Source: JADIYM01 sp964641945
GTDB lineage: Bacteria; Acidobacteriota; Blastocatellia; UBA7656; JADIYM01
DNA length: 6,568 bases
Reading direction: 5' to 3'
NCBI GenBank assembly: GCA_964641945.1
Contig: CAZXLQ010000288.1
Span: forward strand, 1 to 6,568
Positions within the stretch are counted from its first letter, which is position 1. Each line of letters begins with the position of its first letter. A model generated the notes under the pieces. It was not told where the DNA came from. It saw only the letters and a program-made list of their open reading frames with translations, and did not search any database. The position numbers and the translations under genes were made by a program. Shown here in pieces: positions 1-5,858 of this stretch.

Positions 1-144
1 ATCCAAAGCGGCGCTTCACGCCGCACTCCAAAGCGCTTCGCGCAGTGCGCCCGGGTCTTGCGTCATGCCGGAATCGCCGTTAGCGTTTCAGGGTCGGTCC
101 CCCCGACTGAAAGCACCACCCACTGATTCCGCGGAGGTCGTTAC
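1..144. other. Leader region upstream of the metalloprotease gene
   Basis: No gene is visible here. The 9-mer TCCAAAGCG occurs at 2-10 and again at 27-35, each followed by a GC-rich segment containing CTTC. GCGGCG (8-13) can pair with CGCCGC (19-24) across a 5-nt loop. A second weak hairpin, TCGG (94-97) with CCGA (103-106), lies in what would be the 5' leader of the protease mRNA. A TTGCGT/TAGCGT pair (58-63 and 81-86, 17-bp spacer) is too degenerate to call a promoter. The only convincing signal is the ribosome binding site at 133-137. Confidence 0.5.
133..137 (+). promoter_or_regulatory. Ribosome binding site for the metalloprotease
   Basis: GGAGG ends 7 nt before the GTG at 145. This supports the GTG start; the signal peptide begins right at this codon (M-K-K-F-L). 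Confidence 0.75.
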
Positions 145-2889
145 GTGAAGAAGTTCCTCGCCCGTTGTGCCCTTGTTGCGCTCGTCGTCGGTATGTCCAT
201 TTCCAGTCCCGTCGCCGCGACCCGGCTGAAGTCCATTGCGCTCAACCCGGCGGCCGACGCCGCGCCCCCTGCCGATCTCTGGCGCGAGATCGACGAGGCA
301 TCGCTCGGATCGGCGAAGGATGCAGACCGGCAGATCGTGCCGCAGCGCTACCGTGTCTTCGAGCTCGACGAGGCAGCTCTCGCCGAGACGCTCGATCGGG
401 CACCACTGGAGTTCTCAGCCGCCGCGAAGACGGGGGCTCCGGTCGTAATGCTACTCCCGATGCCCGACGGCTCGCAGCAGCGGTTCCGCATCCAGGAGTC
501 GCCGGTGATGGAGCCCGCGCTCGCGGCCCGTCGCCCCGATCTGCGGACGTTCATCGCACAGGGGATCGACGATCCTGCGGCCGCGATGCGGTTCGACCGC
601 ACGCCGGCCGGATTTCACGCAATGGTCCTGTCGCCGAACGGCACGGTGTTCGTAGATCCGTATCGGAAGAACGACACGCGAACGTACATCAGCTACTACA
701 AGCGCGACTACGTGCGTGAGACCGGCTGGCACTGCGACACCGTCGCCGATCCGATCGACGACGCTGCATCGAAGCTCTCGGCGACGCAGGCGACCGGCCC
801 GACCCTGCGCACATACAGACTCGCCCTCGCCTGCACGGGCGAGTACGCGGCGTTTCATGGAGGTACCGTTCCGCTTGTTGAGGCTCAGTACGTAACGCTC
901 GTAAACCGGCTGAACTCGGTCTACGAGATCGATCTGGCCGTTCGAATGGTGCTCGTAGCGAACAACTCATCTCTCATCTTTACCAATTCGGCAACGGATC
1001 CTTACACGAACAACAATGGCGTAACGATGCTTGGCCAGAACCAGACGACGTGCACGAACGTCATCGGTTCGGCGAATTACGACATCGGCCACGTCGTGAG
1101 CACGGGCGGTGGTGGCGTCGCCGGTCTCGGTGTTGTATGTAATTCCGGTAACAAGGCGCGCGGCGTCACCGGCCTCGGTTCGCCAATCGGCGACGCCTTC
1201 TACATCGACTACGTAGCCCACGAGATGGGTCATCAGTTCGGCGGAAACCACACATTCAACAGCACGCGTTCTGGCACTAGCTGCAACGGCAACCGGGTCG
1301 CGAGCGCCGCCTACGAGGTAGGAAGCGGATCCACAATTCAAGCCTACGCGGGGATTTGCGGGGATACGGATCTTCAGCCGCATTCCGATGCCTACTTCCA
1401 CGCGAAAAGCATCGAGGAGATGGTGACCTATACATCTGGCGGCGGAGCCTGCGCCGCACAAACGGCGACCGGCAACAACACGCCGCTTATCGACGCGGGT
1501 CCGGCCTTCACGATTCCAGTCGGCACTCCGTTCGAGCTGACTCCGTCGAGTTACTCGGATCCGAACGGTGACGAGCTCACCTTCTGCTGGGAGGAATACG
1601 ACACCGGCGCCGCTGAAACGGCGCAAACGTTCACGGACAACGGTACGAGACCGATCTTGCGATCTTTCAATCCGTCCACGAGCCCGACTCGGGTCTTCCC
1701 GAAGATCTCGAGTCTCATCTCCGGAACGTTTCCTTACGGTGAGATTCTCCCAGCGTCGAACCGAACGATGAGCTTCCGCTGCACCGTGCGCGACAACCGC
1801 GCGGGCGGCGGCGGTGTGGATGTCGATTCGACGACGGTCACTTCATCGACCTCTGCCGGACCGTTCTCCGTCACGGCTCCGAACGCCGCGACGACTTTCG
1901 CCGGCGGCTCGGCACAGACCGTCTCCTGGAACGTCGCGAACACGACTGCGGCGCCGGTCAACACCGCCAACGTCTCGATTTTCCTTTCGCTCGACGGCGG
2001 CAACACGTTCCCGATCTGCCTGCTCGCGAACACGCCGAACGACGGCACCGAGCAGATCACGATCCCGAACGTTGCCACTTCGATGGCGCGTATCAAGGTG
2101 AAGGGCGCCGGGAACATCTTCTTCGACATCTCGAACGCCAACTTCACCATTACCGCGGCGGCGAACGGCGGCGACAGCGCCGGCGTCTGGACCGCGGACT
2201 CGAGTGCGAGCTTCCTGCGCAACTCGAACACGCCAGGCGCGGCGGATACGCTCTTCGGTTACGGCGCGGGACCGAGCACCCTCGTTCCGCTCGTCGGCGA
2301 CTGGGACGGCAACCACTCCGACACGGCGGGTCTCTACGACCCGGCGAGCGGGTTCTTCTTCCTTCGCAACGCGAACTCCGGAGGCCCGGCGGACCTCGTC
2401 TTCTCGTTCGGCGCCGGCGGCGCCGGAGTGATTCCGCTCAAGGGTGACTGGAACGGCGACGGCGTAGACACGATCGGGATCTACATCGCCGCGTCGGGCA
2501 CGTTCTTCCTGCGCAACTCGAATTCGAGCGGCCCTGCGGACGTCTTCTTTTCGTTCGGACCAGGCGGGGCCTTTACGCCGCTCACTGGTGACTGGAACTC
2601 GGATGGCGTCGACACGATTGGCATCTATGATGTCGGCACCGGGAACTTCTTCCTAAGGAACTCGAACACTTCGGGCGCCGCAAACCTCGTGTTCTCGTTC
2701 GGGGCGGGCGGCGCAACGCCACTCGTCGGCGACTGGAACCTCGACGGTCGCGACACCGTCGGGATTTACCTGTCCGGATCGGGAACCTGGTTCCTGCGAA
2801 ACTCGAACGCGAGCGGCGGCGCCGACGTCGTGTTCGGCTACGGTCCGGCGGGCGCCACGCCAATCACCGGAGACTGGGACGCCCTGTAG
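145..2889 (+). CDS. Secreted reprolysin-like zinc metalloprotease with C-terminal FLRNSN/GDW repeats
   Basis: A 914-residue extracellular protease precursor, GTG start. Residues 1-25 are a Sec signal peptide (KK, hydrophobic core, likely cleavage after PVAA or one residue earlier). Residues ~26-215 look like a propeptide. The catalytic domain (~220-440) carries the metzincin zinc motif HEMGHQFGGNH at 359-369: His359, His363 and His369 as ligands, Glu360 as catalytic base. The downstream Met-turn position reads STIQAYAGICG, with Gln399 where relatives I recall have Met. Residues ~444-565 (DPNGD at 472-476) resemble a cadherin/PKD-like domain. Residues ~573-672 match a beta-sandwich module common in large secreted bacterial proteases. 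Residues ~680-914 are five repeats. No sorting tag is seen at the C-terminus. Family assignment rests on the motif and domain order; the natural substrate is unknown. It appears monocistronic, since a 458-bp non-coding stretch follows. Confidence 0.93.
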   Translation: MKKFLARCALVALVVGMSISSPVAATRLKSIALNPAADAAPPADLWREIDEASLGSAKDADRQIVPQRYRVFELDEAALAETLDRAPLEFSAAAKTGAPVVMLLPMPDGSQQRFRIQESPVMEPALAARRPDLRTFIAQGIDDPAAAMRFDRTPAGFHAMVLSPNGTVFVDPYRKNDTRTYISYYKRDYVRETGWHCDTVADPIDDAASKLSATQATGPTLRTYRLALACTGEYAAFHGGTVPLVEAQYVTLVNRLNSVYEIDLAVRMVLVANNSSLIFTNSATDPYTNNNGVTMLGQNQTTCTNVIGSANYDIGHVVSTGGGGVAGLGVVCNSGNKARGVTGLGSPIGDAFYIDYVAHEMGHQFGGNHTFNSTRSGTSCNGNRVASAAYEVGSGSTIQAYAGICGDTDLQPHSDAYFHAKSIEEMVTYTSGGGACAAQTATGNNTPLIDAGPAFTIPVGTPFELTPSSYSDPNGDELTFCWEEYDTGAAETAQTFTDNGTRPILRSFNPSTSPTRVFPKISSLISGTFPYGEILPASNRTMSFRCTVRDNRAGGGGVDVDSTTVTSSTSAGPFSVTAPNAATTFAGGSAQTVSWNVANTTAAPVNTANVSIFLSLDGGNTFPICLLANTPNDGTEQITIPNVATSMARIKVKGAGNIFFDISNANFTITAAANGGDSAGVWTADSSASFLRNSNTPGAADTLFGYGAGPSTLVPLVGDWDGNHSDTAGLYDPASGFFFLRNANSGGPADLVFSFGAGGAGVIPLKGDWNGDGVDTIGIYIAASGTFFLRNSNSSGPADVFFSFGPGGAFTPLTGDWNSDGVDTIGIYDVGTGNFFLRNSNTSGAANLVFSFGAGGATPLVGDWNLDGRDTVGIYLSGSGTWFLRNSNASGGADVVFGYGPAGATPITGDWDAL
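2182..2886 (+). repeat. Five tandem ~48-residue FLRNSN/GDWNxDG protein repeats in the protease C-terminus
   Basis: The motif FLRN(S/A)N begins at residues 690, 739, 788, 836 and 883, giving spacings of 49, 49, 48 and 47. Each unit continues with (G/A)A(D/N)xxFxxG and then GDW(D/N)xDGxDTxGIY. The Asp-rich GDWNGDGVDT segment resembles FG-GAP/VCBS-type calcium loops. The fifth GDW is cut short by the stop codon (GDWDAL). Such arrays are found at the ends of secreted bacterial proteins; a propeller-like or surface-binding role is inference. Confidence 0.85.
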
Positions 2890-2963
2890 CCGGCGTTCCC
2901 GGATCTCGAGTCGCGAAGGGCCGCCCGGCCACCCGCGGCCCATCGCACGGTCGAAGCCGCGCC

Positions 2964-3004
2964 ACGCGCCCCCACCCGAGCCCCGTCGGGGAGCGGGGGC
3001 GCGT
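2964..3004 (+). terminator. GC-rich hairpin after the metalloprotease gene, possible terminator
   Basis: ACGCGCCCCC (2964-2973) pairs perfectly with GGGGGCGCGT (2995-3004), with a further CCCC/GGGG pairing inside (2981-2984 with 2988-2991). It begins 74 bases after the protease stop. Whether a T-tract follows cannot be seen, because the Ns start at 3005. The terminator role is inference from position and stem strength. Confidence 0.4.
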
Positions 3005-3014
3005 NNNNNNNNNN
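3005..3014. other. Assembly gap (ten Ns)
   Basis: Ten consecutive Ns join two GC-rich palindromic flanks. A run of exactly ten is probably a placeholder, so the real distance may differ and the join may be a scaffolding inference. Confidence 0.97.
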
Positions 3015-3147
3015 TACCCGCTTCGCTTTTGGTCTTGGGCCGCGGGTAACGGGGCCCCCCTCCCCACGTCCGCAGCCGCGCAACGCGCCCGCTCGCGAGC
3101 CGCTTCGGGCAGCGGGGTCACTTTCGATCCAGATGCTCCTCTTGCGA

Positions 3148-3226
3148 CTTTGCGTCTTCCCTTGCGAGAAACCGTCAATGGAAGGAGACCCACTTGAACG
3201 TTTCGGTTTCTCGCAAAAACGCGAAG
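3148..3226. repeat. Intergenic hairpin with 13-bp perfect arms
   Basis: TTGCGAGAAACCG (3162-3174) has its exact reverse complement at 3204-3216, with a 29-nt loop. Outside it CTTTGCGT (3148-3155) pairs 7 of 8 with ACGCGAAG (3219-3226), so the stem continues after a short interruption. It lies 122 bases before the next start codon and upstream of the candidate promoter. No T-tract follows, so it is more likely a repeat element than a simple terminator. Confidence 0.7.
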
Positions 3227-3260
3227 GAAAGAAGAAGTCAAACCGACCCTCTACCGCCGC

Positions 3261-3290
3261 TTCACTTGAAGATGGTGATCGTCTACACTC
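3261..3290 (+). promoter_or_regulatory. Candidate sigma70-type promoter for the membrane protein gene
   Basis: TTCACT (3261-3266) and TACACT (3285-3290) are separated by 18 bp, each matching the housekeeping consensus at 4 of 6 positions. The position, about 57 bases before the start codon, is reasonable. The match is weak and could be chance. Confidence 0.22.
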
Positions 3291-3347
3291 GGCGACAATA
3301 CGGTGGCCCCGTGCCCGAAGCCCCTCAGCGCCCGAGAGGAAGCCCCA

Positions 3348-4760
3348 ATGGAGAATCCCACCGACCTTTGGCTCGTGGAAATCGACGGCCAGCAGTATGA
3401 AGCCGACACCGATACCGTCAAGCAGTGGATCCTCGACGGTTACGTGACGACCCAGACTCGGGTGCAGAAAGGATCCCTCAAGCCGATTGAGGCTGGCAGG
3501 GCGCCGGCTTTCCGGGCACTCTTCTCCGGCTACGACCCCAACGCAACCTTGCCGACCGACCAGGTTTCACCTTATCCCACTGCCACCGGCACCTCGTGGG
3601 GCGGCGGCGAGGCGACGTCCGGGAGTTCCTGGGACCAGGGAACCGCGTCTGACATTTCCTGGACGAAGGCCTCGGGGGCGACGCGCTCTTCCTACGACAC
3701 CGTTCACGGGACCGAAGCCGGGTGGCAACAGGATTCTGGCACGATGTACTCGGAGCCGGCATCGGCGCCGACCTACGGATCTCCCGTGAGTGGTGCTTAC
3801 GGCCAACAGCAGGCCGGCGCCGCCGGAACCTGCGTGACCCACACCACGGCTCCCGCGAAGTTCATGTGCCAGGGCTGCCGTGCATCGCTGTGCGGCGCCT
3901 GCGTCAAACGCTACAGCAACACCGCCGTCTGCATGTTGTGCGGACAGCTATGCCGGCCCTACGCGCAGGCCACCGAACAGCTGAAGAAGAGCGCCGATCG
4001 ATACTCGGGCTTCGGGATGGGCGATTTCGCGGCGGCGATCGTCTATCCGTTCAAGGATCCGATCGCGATGATCTTCGCGGGACTCCTCTACGGCATCGTC
4101 ACGCTGTTCGGCTGGTACGGCATGGCGCTCGGCGCCGGCCTCCTGTTCGGATACATCTCGAACACGATTCGTCGCGTCGCACGCGGCCGTTACGAAGACG
4201 GTCCGGCGCCCGACCTGAGCGATCCGATCGACCTCATCTGGGATGCAGCGAAGACCGGCATCGCGGTCATGATGATCTCGTTCGGCCCATTGATCGCTGT
4301 GATCGTCATCGGAATCGGGCAGGTTCCTAGCTTCATGGACGAGGAAGGCGGCATGAGCCTCGCGGCCATCGGCGCGTGGGGCGTCGCACTTCTCCTCGCT
4401 CTGCTCTGGGCCGTCTTCTACTACCCGATGGCTCTGCTCGTGGCCGGGTACACCGCCGACTTCGTATCGACGATCAACCCGCTCGTCGGGCTAGTGACGA
4501 TGTGGAAGATGGGCAGTGCCTATGTGAAGGCGTATTTCATGTGCGTCCTGGTCTTCGTAGCCGGCGCGGTGATGAATGGCATGCTCGGTCTGATCGAACC
4601 GCTTGCCATGACCTTGGGATCGGTTGCCCAGGGATTCGGCGTGTTGACGATGAACATCCTGCAGTCGATGGTCGAGTTCTTCGTCAGCATCATGATGGCC
4701 GCGATCCTCGGGCTGGCGGTCTACAAGCGCGCCGACGAACTGGACGTCTACATCAACTGA
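3348..4760 (+). CDS. Membrane protein: GYF_2-like domain, Cys/His zinc module, DUF4013-like membrane domain
   Basis: A 470-residue protein of unknown function. ATG 3348 is preferred over an in-frame GTG at 3303 because GAGAGGA (3334-3340) lies just upstream and the conserved-looking sequence starts there. Residues ~4-60 (W8, then VEIDGQQY, then KQWILDGYV) resemble a GYF_2-type domain. Residues ~62-160 are a Ser/Thr/Gly/Tyr-rich, probably disordered linker. Residues 162-202 hold Cys162, His165, Cys174, Cys177, Cys182, Cys185, Cys195, Cys198 and Cys202, a B-box/zinc-ribbon-like pattern able to bind two metal ions. From ~227 the protein is hydrophobic, with segments near 240-270, 304-324, 338-366, 396-416 and 437-459; YPFKDP (233-238) and the RRVARG loop (275-280) recall DUF4013. 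The N-terminal part is presumably cytosolic. The domain names are from memory. It is convergent with pgl and has no operon partner here. Confidence 0.9.
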   Translation: MENPTDLWLVEIDGQQYEADTDTVKQWILDGYVTTQTRVQKGSLKPIEAGRAPAFRALFSGYDPNATLPTDQVSPYPTATGTSWGGGEATSGSSWDQGTASDISWTKASGATRSSYDTVHGTEAGWQQDSGTMYSEPASAPTYGSPVSGAYGQQQAGAAGTCVTHTTAPAKFMCQGCRASLCGACVKRYSNTAVCMLCGQLCRPYAQATEQLKKSADRYSGFGMGDFAAAIVYPFKDPIAMIFAGLLYGIVTLFGWYGMALGAGLLFGYISNTIRRVARGRYEDGPAPDLSDPIDLIWDAAKTGIAVMMISFGPLIAVIVIGIGQVPSFMDEEGGMSLAAIGAWGVALLLALLWAVFYYPMALLVAGYTADFVSTINPLVGLVTMWKMGSAYVKAYFMCVLVFVAGAVMNGMLGLIEPLAMTLGSVAQGFGVLTMNILQSMVEFFVSIMMAAILGLAVYKRADELDVYIN

Positions 4761-4772
4761 GTCTATCCAGCA

Positions 4773-4878
4773 CTCGGTGTCTCAGCGTCTCCGTGTCTCT
4801 GTGTGCGAAGCTCCCATGAAGGCCGGGAAAGGCTTCGCACACAGAGTCACGGAGTCACGGAGTCACGGAGTCACGGAG
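4773..4878. repeat. Palindrome built from phased 8-bp units between convergent genes
   Basis: The left arm (4773-4804) is four degenerate 8-mers of the form CTCCGTGT, followed by GCGAAGC (4805-4811). After a 20-nt loop, GCTTCGC (4832-4838) is followed by ACACAGAG and four exact copies of TCACGGAG (4847-4878). The arms at 4790-4811 and 4832-4853 match at 21 of 22 positions (a T-T mismatch at 4796/4847); over the full 39 positions about 33 pair. It fills most of the 128 bases between the stop codons at 4760 and 4891 and could act as a bidirectional terminator, though no T-tract is seen. Confidence 0.85.
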
Positions 4879-4888
4879 AGCACAGAGG

Positions 4889-5629
4889 CTAAAGCTTCGC
4901 CGCCGCCTCGCGATCGAGAATCCATCGCAACTGTCCGTGCGAAGGCTTCACCGTCTGGGACGGCAACCGGTCCGGCTCGTACGGGCCCGAGATTACCTGC
5001 GGGAGCACGTCCACCTTCGAAGCGCCAGCCACCAGGAACTGCACTTCCGCGGCGTTGTTCAGTACGACCGGAGTCATCGTGATCCGGTGCTGCTGGAACT
5101 TCTCGACCCATACGGCAACCACGAGTCGCTCGGACTCGTGCATCGCCGTCGTTCCGGGGAACATCGACGCGGTGTGGCCATCGTCGCCGAGACCGAGATG
5201 GATGAGGTCGAAACTCGGCACACCCTCCGCACCGAGGCCGAAGGCCTCGCGCAGTTCTCCGGCATAGATCCCGGCCACTTCGTCCGGGGTTCCCGCCTCC
5301 GTGCGGACACGATGGACATTGGCCTCGGGAATGGAGAGCTTGGAGAGCAGCGCCCCGTTCGTCATGCCGTAGTTGCTGTCGGGATGATCCTTCGGAACAC
5401 CGCGCTCGTCGCCCCAGAACAGATGCACGTGATCCCAATCCACCCGGTCGCGCCACACGTCCGAGGCAAGCAACTCGAAGAGGGCCTTCGGCGTCGAGCC
5501 TCCGGACAATGCGACCATGAACCGGCCGCGCTCGGAGATGGCGGCGTCGGCGAGTTCGACGAATCGATTGGCAGCTTCGAGGTTGAGCGCGTCGCGGTCG
5601 GCGCAGACGATGATGTCGGGCTGGCTCAC
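4889..5629 (-). CDS. pgl: 6-phosphogluconolactonase
   Basis: A 246-residue cytosolic enzyme that hydrolyses 6-phospho-D-glucono-1,5-lactone to 6-phosphogluconate, the second step of the oxidative pentose phosphate pathway. It is the usual length for the bacterial DevB-type family, which shares its fold with glucosamine-6-phosphate deaminase. Visible motifs are LSGGSTPKALFELL (41-54, phosphate-binding loop), WGDERGVPKDHPDSNYG (72-88), the signature LGLGDDGHTASMFPGT (145-160) with the proposed catalytic His152, and HRITMTP (181-187). The last of these and the absence of deaminase motifs favour lactonase over NagB. The GTG start is supported by AGGAGG on the minus strand at 5639-5644. No zwf or gnd is in view. 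It is convergent with the membrane protein gene and divergent from the lipoprotein gene. Confidence 0.95.
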   Translation of the reverse strand: MSQPDIIVCADRDALNLEAANRFVELADAAISERGRFMVALSGGSTPKALFELLASDVWRDRVDWDHVHLFWGDERGVPKDHPDSNYGMTNGALLSKLSIPEANVHRVRTEAGTPDEVAGIYAGELREAFGLGAEGVPSFDLIHLGLGDDGHTASMFPGTTAMHESERLVVAVWVEKFQQHRITMTPVVLNNAAEVQFLVAGASKVDVLPQVISGPYEPDRLPSQTVKPSHGQLRWILDREAAAKL

Positions 5630-5638
5630 GTTGGGGGT

Positions 5639-5644
5639 CCTCCT
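5639..5644 (-). promoter_or_regulatory. Ribosome binding site for pgl
   Basis: On the minus strand AGGAGG lies 9 nt before the GTG start at 5629, fixing that start. Confidence 0.8.
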
Positions 5645-5675
5645 GATTCGATGGCGTGACGTCGATGTGGCCGCG

Positions 5676-5705
5676 AGTCTAAACCTCGCACCTCGGATTG
5701 ACCAA
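5676..5705 (-). promoter_or_regulatory. Candidate promoter for pgl
   Basis: On the minus strand TTGGTC (5700-5705) and TAGACT (5676-5681) are 18 bp apart, which would give a leader of roughly 40 nt before pgl. The -35 match is poor, so this is tentative. Confidence 0.2.
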
Positions 5706-5731
5706 GACGGATCATCCCCGCTCGACGAAGC

Positions 5732-5760
5732 TTGACTTGAACGCTCTCTAGGAGCATCGT
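5732..5760 (+). promoter_or_regulatory. Candidate promoter for the lipoprotein gene
   Basis: TTGACT (5732-5737) is a good -35 match (5 of 6). CATCGT 17 bp further (5755-5760) is a poor -10. It faces the lipoprotein gene in the divergent 229-bp spacer, where nothing else stands out apart from a pyrimidine-rich stretch around 5768-5800. Confidence 0.22.
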
Positions 5761-5845
5761 TCGGCGTCCCACCTCCTGCCTCCTTGCCCCCGGTCTCTCG
5801 CGCGTGCGGCCACCGGTCCTCCGAGACAGGGAATCACTTCAATTC

Positions 5846-5850
5846 AGGAG
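5846..5850 (+). promoter_or_regulatory. Ribosome binding site for the lipoprotein
   Basis: AGGAG ends 8 nt before the GTG at 5859. It decides the start against an upstream in-frame ATG at 5784, which would bury the signal peptide behind 25 polar residues. Confidence 0.75.
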
Positions 5851-5858
5851 ATACCAAC

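Larger units (their letters stand above)
2931..3047. repeat. Large imperfect palindrome spanning the assembly gap
   Basis: ACCCGCGGCCCA at 2931-2942 has its exact reverse complement at 3036-3047 (12 of 12). Further in, CGAAGC (2952-2957) pairs with GCTTCG (3020-3025) at nearly the same offset (9 nt versus 10 nt of intervening sequence). An inner hairpin sits at 2964-3004 and the ten Ns lie just after it. The true length of the centre is unknown because of the gap. Confidence 0.65.
2890..3347. other. 458-bp non-coding stretch with palindromes and an assembly gap
   Basis: This stretch separates the protease from the membrane protein gene. It holds a large imperfect palindrome (2931-3047) interrupted by ten Ns, a GC-rich segment with the perfect palindrome GCTCGCGAGC (3091-3100) flanked by CCCGCT (3088-3093) and AGCGGG (3111-3116), and a second hairpin (3148-3226) of lower GC content. 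A short open frame starting at 3133 crosses the hairpin and runs out of frame into the next gene; it shows no protein-like features. I see no RNA gene. Confidence 0.7.

Noticed and set aside
967..1626. 219-codon open frame on the minus strand inside the metalloprotease gene
   Set aside because: It lies wholly antisense to the catalytic domain, is Arg/Val/Ala-rich as expected from reading GC-rich codons backwards, and shows no motif.
2653..2943. Minus-strand open frame overlapping the protease C-terminus
   Set aside because: It is a shadow of the repeat-coding region; its periodic composition mirrors the FLRNSN/GDW units.
3162..3216. tRNA or riboswitch in the spacer hairpin
   Set aside because: There is only one long stem with a 29-nt loop, no cloverleaf or known aptamer pattern, and it lies upstream of the candidate promoter.
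3133..3447. Short plus-strand open frame crossing the 3148-3226 hairpin
   Set aside because: It runs through the palindrome and then out of frame into the membrane protein gene. There is no convincing ribosome binding site and its sequence is low-complexity Lys/Arg/Ser/Pro.
4845..4876. CRISPR-like array
   Set aside because: The units are 8 bp, directly adjacent without spacers, and form one arm of a palindrome; no cas gene is present.
4937..5659. 240-codon open frame on the plus strand across pgl
   Set aside because: It is the antisense shadow of a clearly recognised enzyme; its composition (Arg, His, Val, Gly) is that of a shadow frame and it has no convincing ribosome binding site.
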